A DNA stretch of 64,000 bases. It comes from Tractidigestivibacter sp050946515. GTDB lineage: Bacteria; Actinomycetota; Coriobacteriia; Coriobacteriales; Atopobiaceae. The notes below the pieces were generated by a model that was not told the origin of the DNA, ran no database searches, and worked only from the letters and a program-made list of their open reading frames with translations. Location of the stretch: assembly GCF_050946515.1 (NCBI RefSeq), contig NZ_JBMNUX010000004.1:120514-184513 (forward strand), written 5' to 3'. Positions within the stretch are counted from its first letter, which is position 1. Each line of letters opens with the position of its first letter. This document shows positions 58,661 through 64,000 of this stretch, piece by piece. Both the position numbers and the translations under genes were made by a program.

Positions 58661-59510
58661 GAGCTTCATCCCCCAAAGCTGCGGCAAGCCGCACGAAGTC
58701 AGCCGGCGAGAGCGTCTCAGCGCGGCAGCCAGGCGCAATCCCCGCTTGCGCAAAGGCCGCGTCAAGCGCGCCCTTCTCGAAGCCAGCGGAGGTCATGGAG
58801 TTGCGGATGGTCTTCCTGCGCTGGGCAAACGCCGCATCGATCACGCGCGAAGTGCGCTCGGTCGCTCCTTCGAGCGGCGCCCTCTGGAGCCTGACGACCG
58901 CCGAGTTCACGTGCGGCGGCGGCATGAAGCAGCCGGGCGCCACCTCGAAGCGACCGGTCGGACGGGCGAGAAGCGCCAGCTTTGCAGTGTAGGCGCCATA
59001 CGTCTTTGAGCCGGGGGCGGCGCAGATGCGGTCGGCGACCTCCGCCTGCACCATCACAACGGCGCGCTGAACGCTCGGCAGCCGCTGGAACACCTGCAAG
59101 ATCAGCGTGGCGGCCACCTGGTAGGGCAGGTTCGCGACGAACTTGTTGGGGGCGGAGCCCCCGGGAAGGCCGTCGGGCACCACGCGCAGCGCGTCGCCAA
59201 GCACAAGCGTCAGGCGCTCGGAGTCCTGCGCGCACGTCTCGGCGAGCACGGGCTCGAGCTCGCGGTCTGCCTCCACGGCGATGACGCGGCCGCAGCGAGG
59301 CAGAAGAGCGACGGTCAGCGTTCCAATGCCGGGCCCCACCTCAAGCACGGCGTCGGCCGGCGAAAGCTCAGCAAGCGCCAGGATGCGCCCGATAACGTTG
59401 TCGTCTACCAGGAAGTTCTGCCCCAGCCGGTGCTTGGTGGCAAGGCCAAAGCGCTCAAGGACGGCTCGCGTCGCAGTAGGCGACGCGAGCCTGGAGTTTA
59501 CGGAAGCCAC
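58650..59510 (-). CDS. rsmA: 16S rRNA dimethyladenosine transferase
   Basis: 286 residues, GTG start at 59510 immediately after the metG TAA. Signature: KHRLGQNFLVDDNVIGRIL, SAM site LEVGPGIGTLTVALLP, and NLPYQVAATLILQ (the NLPY N6-adenine motif); C-terminal domain QRRKTIRNSM. It methylates two adjacent adenines in the 16S 3' hairpin. Stop overlaps tatD start by about 11 bp. Confidence 0.95.
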   Translation of the reverse strand: MASVNSRLASPTATRAVLERFGLATKHRLGQNFLVDDNVIGRILALAELSPADAVLEVGPGIGTLTVALLPRCGRVIAVEADRELEPVLAETCAQDSERLTLVLGDALRVVPDGLPGGSAPNKFVANLPYQVAATLILQVFQRLPSVQRAVVMVQAEVADRICAAPGSKTYGAYTAKLALLARPTGRFEVAPGCFMPPPHVNSAVVRLQRAPLEGATERTSRVIDAAFAQRRKTIRNSMTSAGFEKGALDAAFAQAGIAPGCRAETLSPADFVRLAAALGDEAHAQ

Positions 59511-61121
59511 TTACTTCGCAGCCTTTTTCGTGTTCAGTCGCGGGAAGAGCGCCTCGCCCTTGGCGACGGGCACGCCTCCATGGATGCCGCCCCACACGCA
59601 GGCGCCCGCGAGGTCGTCGGTCGAGGCCTCGTCCTCAAGGCCAAGGCGACGCAGCACCTCGGTCGAGGTCGAGGGCATGAACGGCTCAAAGAGATGCGCG
59701 CAGATGCGGATGGACTCGAGAAGCGACAGGATGATGTCGGCAAGCTCGTCCTTGCGGGCGGGATCTTTGGCCACGGCCCAGGGGGCGGAGTCCTCGATGA
59801 AGTGGTTCGCCGCGTGGACGAGCTCCATGACGACATCCTTGGCTCCCGCGTAGTCAAGGCGCTCCATGCACTTGGCGTAGCGACCCTCGATGCCCTCGGC
59901 GATGCCATGCAGCGTGCCAGGCTTGCCTGCCCAGCCCTCGGGGACCTCGGGCGTCTTTCCGTCAAAGTACTTGGCGCTCATGTTCAGCGTGCGAGAAACC
60001 AGGTTGCCCCAGCTGTTGGCAAGGTCGGCGTTGTAGACCTGCTCCATGCGCTCGTAGCTGATCGCGGAGTCTTCGCCGTGGATGACGTCGGTCATGAAGT
60101 AGTAGCGATACCCCTCGACGCCGAGCAGGTCAACGACGTCCTGCGGAGCAATGGCGTTGCCGCGGCTCTTTGACATCTTCTCCGCCTGGCCGGTCTCGGG
60201 ATTGCGCACCGTGAGGAAGCCGTGCGCAAAGACGTGCTCGGGAAGCGCCTCGCCGATGGCCATCAGCATGGCGGGCCAGATCACGCAGTGGAAGCGGATG
60301 ATGTCCTTGCCCACAAGGTGCAACTGAGCCGGCCAGCGGTACGCAAACTCCTCGGCGCGCGAGGGGTCGCTGTAGCCCACGGCCGTGGCGTAGTTGAGGA
60401 GGGCGTCGAACCACACGTAGGTCACGTGCTTGTCGTCGAAGGGAACCTTGATGCCCCAGTCGAAGCTCGTGCGCGAGACGGACAGGTCCTGAAGGCCGCC
60501 CGCAACGAAGCTGCGCACCTCGTTCATGCGGAAGTCGGGCTGCACGAAGTCGGGATGCTCGTCGTAGAGCTTAAGCAGCTTGTCCTGGAACGCGGAGAGC
60601 TTGAAGAAGTAGGACTCCTCCTGCACGCGCTCCAGGGGCCGGCCGCAGTCGGGGCAGAGGTGCTGGCCGTGGGTGCCCTTCTCCTCGTCGGACTTGCGCA
60701 CCTGGTTCTCGGTGAAGTAGGTCTCCTCTGGGACGCAGTACCAGCCGTCGTAGCTGCCCTTGTAGAGGTAGCCGCTCTCGCGCATGCGCTCCCACAGGTA
60801 CTGGACGGCATGCTGCTGACGCGGCTCGGTGGTGCGGATGAAGTCGTCGTTCGAGATCTCGAGCTCTTTCCAAAGGTTGGTGAAAAGCGGAGCCTGCGAG
60901 TCGCACCACTCCTGGGGCGTCATGCCATGGTTTGCGGCGGCCTCGGCGACCTTCTCGCCGTGCTCGTCCATGCCGGTCAGGAACTTGACGTCGTAGCCGG
61001 CCGCGCGGCGATAGCGCGCCTGAACGTCGGCAAGCATGGTGCAGTACGCGGTGCCAAGGTGCGGCGCCGCGTTCACGTAGTAGATGGGGGTGGTGATGAA
61101 ATATGAAGGCTTCTCTGCCAT
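59511..61121 (-). CDS. metG: methionyl-tRNA synthetase
   Basis: 536 residues from the ATG at 61121 (GAGGAG 8 nt upstream). HIGH-like PIYYVNAAPHLGTAYCT and KMSKSRGNAIAP define the class I catalytic core, with the connective zinc knuckle HLCPDCGRPLERV. There is no C-terminal tRNA-binding (EMAP-like) domain; it ends after the anticodon-binding helical domain. It starts the metG-rsmA-tatD operon. Confidence 0.96.
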   Translation of the reverse strand: MAEKPSYFITTPIYYVNAAPHLGTAYCTMLADVQARYRRAAGYDVKFLTGMDEHGEKVAEAAANHGMTPQEWCDSQAPLFTNLWKELEISNDDFIRTTEPRQQHAVQYLWERMRESGYLYKGSYDGWYCVPEETYFTENQVRKSDEEKGTHGQHLCPDCGRPLERVQEESYFFKLSAFQDKLLKLYDEHPDFVQPDFRMNEVRSFVAGGLQDLSVSRTSFDWGIKVPFDDKHVTYVWFDALLNYATAVGYSDPSRAEEFAYRWPAQLHLVGKDIIRFHCVIWPAMLMAIGEALPEHVFAHGFLTVRNPETGQAEKMSKSRGNAIAPQDVVDLLGVEGYRYYFMTDVIHGEDSAISYERMEQVYNADLANSWGNLVSRTLNMSAKYFDGKTPEVPEGWAGKPGTLHGIAEGIEGRYAKCMERLDYAGAKDVVMELVHAANHFIEDSAPWAVAKDPARKDELADIILSLLESIRICAHLFEPFMPSTSTEVLRRLGLEDEASTDDLAGACVWGGIHGGVPVAKGEALFPRLNTKKAAK

Positions 61122-61243
61122 TGACTGACTCCTCATGACGGACTGATGGCACGATTTCCCACGCGCCGCGCCTCCGCGCAGCACGTAAGCCAATAGATTG
61201 TACTCTTAGAGGGCAGGCGAGAAGCCCGAGCCAGCGTTGTCGC

Positions 61244-61267
61244 AAAACCCCAGCACATTGTGCGGGG
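61244..61267 (-). terminator. terminator of the HerA-like ATPase gene
   Basis: On the minus strand CCCC-GCAC-AAT-GTGC-T-GGGG folds as an 8-bp stem with one bulged T, followed by TTTTGCG, 10 bp past the stop at 61278. The left half contains the AGCCCCGCACAATG box also found at 16636. Confidence 0.8.
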
Positions 61268-61277
61268 CTTATGAGCC

Positions 61278-62831
61278 CTAGCGGCGCGTGCCGAAGATCC
61301 CGCGCACTATTTGGCGCGTGGCCTCGCGACCAAAGGTCCCCAGAATCGAGCCTGCAGCACGCTCGAGCTGCTTGCGCTGACGCTCCTGCTGCTTCTCGGC
61401 TTCGCGCTGGCGGCGCTCCTCTTCTTTTTCCTCCTCGCGCTGGCGGCGAGCCTCCTCTTTCTGCTTGGACTTCTCGAGAGCGGCGCGCTCCTTCTCGAGC
61501 TGCTTGCGCTCCTCGGCCAGGCGAGCCTGCTCCGCTTCGACCGCGCTTTGGGCGCTCAGCTGCTCAAACGCCGACTCGCGGTCGACGGCTGCGCCGTACT
61601 TTTCCATGAGAGGCGCTTGGCTCGAGAGCACCTCCTTCATCACGGAGGCGTCCGCGGCGCCCATGCGGCACTGCGGGGGAAGCACCTTGGCCCGCTCGAC
61701 CACGCTGGGACGGCCCTCCTCGTCGAGAAACGAGATAAGCGCCTCGCCCGTCCCAAGCTCGCCGAGCGCCTGCTCGGAGTCAAACGCGGGATTGGGCCTG
61801 AACGAGGCTGCCGCCGCGCGGACCGCCTTCTGCTCGGAGGGCGTATAGGCGCGAAGACCATGCTGGACGCGGTTGGAGAGCTGCGCCAGCACCTCGTCAG
61901 GGACGTCAGAGGGAGACTGCGTGATGAAGTAGACGCCCACGCCCTTGGAGCGGACGAGCTTCACCACCTGAACGATCTTGTCGGTGAGCGCCTCGGGCAT
62001 GTCGTCAAACAGCAGGTGCGCCTCGTCAAAGAAGAAGACGAACTTGGGCTTGTCGAGGTCCCCCACCTCGGGCAGGCGCTCGTAGATCGTCGTCAGCATC
62101 CACAGCAGAAACATCGCGTAGACCTGCGGGCTCTGCACGAGCTTGGTGGCGTTCAGGATGTTCACGTAGCCACGCCCGTCAGGAGCGCACTGGAACCAGT
62201 CGGAAAGGTCAAGCGCGGGCTCGCCAAAGAAGACGTCCCCGCCCTGGTCTTCCACCGAGATCAGCCGGCGGAGGATGGCGCCGACGGACTGCGACGAGAC
62301 GTTGCCGTACGTCGCGCGGTACTCCTTTGCGTGCTCTGAGACGTAGCTCAGCATCGAGCGGAGGTCTTTGAGGTCAATGAGCAGCAGGTCCTTGTCGTCT
62401 GCCACCCTAAAGGCTATGTCGAGCACGCCGCTTTGCACCTCGGTGAGGCCGAGGAGCCTTGAGAGCAGCACGGGGCCCATGTCGGATACCGTCACGCGCA
62501 CGGGGATGCCGCCGTCGCCCAGCATGTCCCACTCGCGCACGGGAGAGGCAGAAAACTTGAACGCGGCGGGGTCGAGACCCAAGCTCTCCATGCGCCGCGA
62601 GAGGCCCTCGCTTGGCTCGCCTGCCTGGGCTAGACCTGTGACGTCTCCTTTCACGTCGGCCATGAACACCGGCACGCCTGCCTCCGAGAAGCCCTCCGCC
62701 ATGACCTTGAACGTGACGGTCTTGCCCGTGCCTGACGCTCCGGCGATAAGGCCGTGGCGGTTTGCCTGGTTAAGGAGCAGGCGGCAGGGCTTGTCGCCCT
62801 GGGCGACGAGAATTGCGTCGTTGTCGAGCAT
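61278..62831 (-). CDS. HerA-like ATPase (DUF853 family)
   Basis: 517 residues from the ATG at 62831 (GAGGAGG 7-8 nt upstream). Walker A GASGTGKTVTFKVMAEG (residues 31-38), VFMADVKGDVTGLAQAGEPS, and Walker B KFVFFFDEAHLLFDD identify the DUF853 helicase-like group (E. coli YjgR). The C-terminal 110 residues are a long charged coiled coil (EAEQARLAEERKQLEKERAA). Substrate is unknown; relatives are thought to act on DNA. It has its own terminator and is separated from metG by 156 bp. Confidence 0.9.
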   Translation of the reverse strand: MLDNDAILVAQGDKPCRLLLNQANRHGLIAGASGTGKTVTFKVMAEGFSEAGVPVFMADVKGDVTGLAQAGEPSEGLSRRMESLGLDPAAFKFSASPVREWDMLGDGGIPVRVTVSDMGPVLLSRLLGLTEVQSGVLDIAFRVADDKDLLLIDLKDLRSMLSYVSEHAKEYRATYGNVSSQSVGAILRRLISVEDQGGDVFFGEPALDLSDWFQCAPDGRGYVNILNATKLVQSPQVYAMFLLWMLTTIYERLPEVGDLDKPKFVFFFDEAHLLFDDMPEALTDKIVQVVKLVRSKGVGVYFITQSPSDVPDEVLAQLSNRVQHGLRAYTPSEQKAVRAAAASFRPNPAFDSEQALGELGTGEALISFLDEEGRPSVVERAKVLPPQCRMGAADASVMKEVLSSQAPLMEKYGAAVDRESAFEQLSAQSAVEAEQARLAEERKQLEKERAALEKSKQKEEARRQREEEKEEERRQREAEKQQERQRKQLERAAGSILGTFGREATRQIVRGIFGTRR

Positions 62832-62881
62832 GGTGGGGTCCTCCTCGCAGTTGGCTGAAGACATTCTAGCCCCAGCCCCGC

Positions 62882-62922
62882 AAAGAAAAGCGCGCCGCGG
62901 CTGCTCAGAGCCGTCGGCGCGC
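62882..62922 (-). terminator. terminator of the small Gly/Trp-rich gene
   Basis: On the minus strand GCGCGCCG (62915-62922) pairs with CGGCGCGC (62890-62897) and is followed by TTTTCTTTG; 12 bp past the stop at 62935. Confidence 0.85.
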
Positions 62923-62934
62923 CTGAAAAGGCTG

Positions 62935-63213
62935 CTAGCGAGGGCCACCAGGGCCGCCGCCTGCGCGACCTCCGCCATCGCGACCACCGTCACGGCCGCC
63001 AGGACCTCTGTCGCCAGGGCCGCCGGGGCCGCGCATGTCATCGCGAGGACCGCGACGCCAGCCTCCGCCCCACATGCCGGGGCCGCCCCAGCCGCCGCCC
63101 CACATGCCGGGACCGCCCCAGCCCCAGCCGGAGCCCCAGCCGCCCCACATGAACCTGCGGATGGCACCGATGAGCAACGCAACCAGAAGGACTATCACGA
63201 TGATGCCGAGCAT
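62935..63213 (-). CDS. small Gly/Trp/Arg-rich membrane protein
   Basis: 92 residues from the ATG at 63213 (GAGAGAGG about 9 nt upstream). One N-terminal transmembrane helix (MLGIIVIVLLVALLIGAIRR) is followed by a low-complexity tail: two tandem copies of GWGGPGMWGG coded by a 30-bp DNA duplication, then GPGG/RDGG repeats ending GGPGGPR. No family recognised. Good terminator and ribosome-binding site support a real gene. Confidence 0.65.
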   Translation of the reverse strand: MLGIIVIVLLVALLIGAIRRFMWGGWGSGWGWGGPGMWGGGWGGPGMWGGGWRRGPRDDMRGPGGPGDRGPGGRDGGRDGGGRAGGGPGGPR

Positions 63214-63330
63214 GGCGAATCCTCTCTCTAGAATGCTGGACGGGCGTCTGTCCGCCCGGCTTGAGAGGACTGTACCCCGCACATCCTAAAGATTGACTAA
63301 TGCCCGGTTCGCTCGAACAAGGTTGCCTCC

Positions 63331-63591
63331 CTATTGCTCGTCGGGGTGCACCCGGTCGCAGTAGCGCCCCTCGTCCCCGCCGTTCCAGGCGTTGATGGCG
63401 TCCCATGGGCGCTCGAAGAAGCACGACTCGATGTTTGCGTGGCAGCTCACGCACCTCACGCCGTAGTACGTCGCGCCGACGCCGTTGACCTTCCTCTCGA
63501 CGAGGCATATGTCGGTGCCCCCGCAGAACGGGCACTCCCTCGCAACGTCGCCAAGGCTCGTAATCGTTCGCTTGTCCCTGTACTGCTCCAT
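63331..63591 (-). CDS. Lar-family restriction-alleviation-like zinc protein
   Basis: 86 residues from the ATG at 63591 (AGGA 5 nt upstream). Two zinc pairs (ARECPFCGGTDICLVERK, GVRCVSCHANIESCF) and the ending RPWDAINAWNGGD match the Lar_restr_allev pattern found on prophages and defence regions; Rac Lar modulates type I restriction. A longer reading frame upstream runs into the CRISPR repeats and is an artefact. It is next to the CRISPR array, 109 bp apart. Confidence 0.8.
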   Translation of the reverse strand: MEQYRDKRTITSLGDVARECPFCGGTDICLVERKVNGVGATYYGVRCVSCHANIESCFFERPWDAINAWNGGDEGRYCDRVHPDEQ

Positions 63592-63700
63592 CAGAGTCCT
63601 AATCCATGACCGTAACCTCCATGATGCCGTGAGATTGTCTATGGCGCTTCTTCCATGGCCTCCTGACAGGCTTTGCAGGGGGCATCTCGAGCCGCCTGGG

Positions 63701-64000
63701 CAGCTAATCCACGCGCCCGCGAGGGGCGCGACGCGTATTGCCCGCTCGCATGACCCTTGTTTAGCTGTTTCAATCCACGCGCCCGCGAGGGGCGCGACCG
63801 GGCGGATCGCCGACACCGCGCCGTCGCTCACGTCGTTTCAATCCACGCGCCCGCGAGGGGCGCGACGCGAGCGTGACCCCAGTGCCGGCGTCGCCGCTGT
63901 AGTTTCAATCCACGCGCCCGCGAGGGGCGCGACCTCTTGCACTCAACGATTCCCTCGCAACCATGGGAGTTTCAATCCACGCGCCCGCGAGGGGCGCGAC
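63701..64000 (-). CRISPR. type I-C-like CRISPR array, leader-distal end (continues past the window)
   Basis: Five repeats of 32 bp at 63701-63732 (degenerate), 63767-63798, 63835-63866, 63902-63933 and 63969-64000; spacers of 34, 36, 35 and 35 bp. The plus-strand repeat begins GTTTCAATCC and ends GAGGGGCGCGAC, the complement of the GTCGC...GATTGAAAC repeat of type I-C (Dvulg) systems. The first repeat has lost GTTTC (it reads CAGCT), a terminal-repeat decay. With the crRNA handle at GATTGAAAC, transcription is leftward (minus strand) and the leader and cas genes lie beyond 64000. No cas gene is in the window. Confidence 0.95.

Noticed and set aside
63592..63831. N-terminal extension of the Lar-like protein reading VAPLAGAWIE twice
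   Set aside because: These residues are the translation of the CRISPR repeats; the phrase is a known artefact of type I-C repeats. The real start is the ATG at 63591 with its own ribosome site.

Overview
The window is high-GC DNA that reads like the chromosome of an anaerobic or microaerophilic actinobacterium of the class Coriobacteriia (Olsenella/Atopobiaceae-like). This is an inference from gene content: a CarD-type regulator, two DegV proteins, a DUF2207 membrane protein with a glycine-rich tail, a flavodiiron protein, a Gram-positive-style Tad pilus locus, a mannose-family PTS, Tat-type lipoproteins, and intergenic repeat families. No rRNA, plasmid or prophage genes were seen. Most of it is ordinary core and accessory chromosome in compact operons.

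Layout. 1-8.6 kb: 3' end of an RlmK/L rRNA methyltransferase, metY-type sulfhydrylase, cytosolic S10 carboxypeptidase, Kup K+ transporter, then about 1 kb of repeat-rich non-coding DNA and a small acidic protein. 8.6-16.6 kb: citrate synthase, ACT protein, CarD, a Tat-type cyclophilin lipoprotein, a Tat-type tannase-like lipoprotein that has lost its catalytic Ser, DegV, acylphosphatase and an OGG1-like glycosylase, followed by a second copy of the repeat cluster and tRNA-Phe. 17-20.6 kb: flavodiiron protein and DUF2207 protein. 20.7-30.6 kb: a minus-strand operon of 13 genes for a Tad/Flp pilus (cpaB, cpaE, tadA, tadB, tadC, flp, four or five pilin-like proteins, DUF192, FHA), mostly with overlapping ends. 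31-39.7 kb: rsgA translationally coupled to a SERCA-like P-type ATPase, D-2-hydroxyacid dehydrogenase, pyruvate kinase, a tandem array of 67-bp palindromic elements, and a nitrilase-family hydrolase.

39.8-49.5 kb: DUF362 protein, a three-gene polar amino acid ABC operon (binding protein, permease, ATPase), yaaA, then an RpiR-type regulator divergent from a mannose-family PTS operon (EIIA, EIIB, fused EIIC-EIID, BtpA/SgcQ-like enzyme). A perfect 19-bp inverted repeat sits between regulator and PTS. tRNA-Thr(CGU) follows. 49.6-56.3 kb: DUF523-purine nucleoside phosphorylase fusion, membrane-anchored SurA-like protein, a helical-repeat protein with an NYN-LOTUS protein, a beta-hydroxyacid dehydrogenase with a His/Cys tail, a second DegV and long-form HPF. 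56.8-63.6 kb: comF, then the metG-rsmA-tatD operon, a HerA-like ATPase, a tiny Gly/Trp-rich membrane protein and a Lar-like zinc protein.

The right edge (63701-64000) is the leader-distal end of a type I-C-like CRISPR array whose other repeats, leader and cas genes must lie beyond the window. The least explained material is the three repeat families in the non-coding blocks near 7.5-8.0, 16.6-16.9 and 38.1-38.5 kb and the long gap upstream of hpf. Gene starts were chosen from Shine-Dalgarno placement and overlaps and were not checked by alignment.
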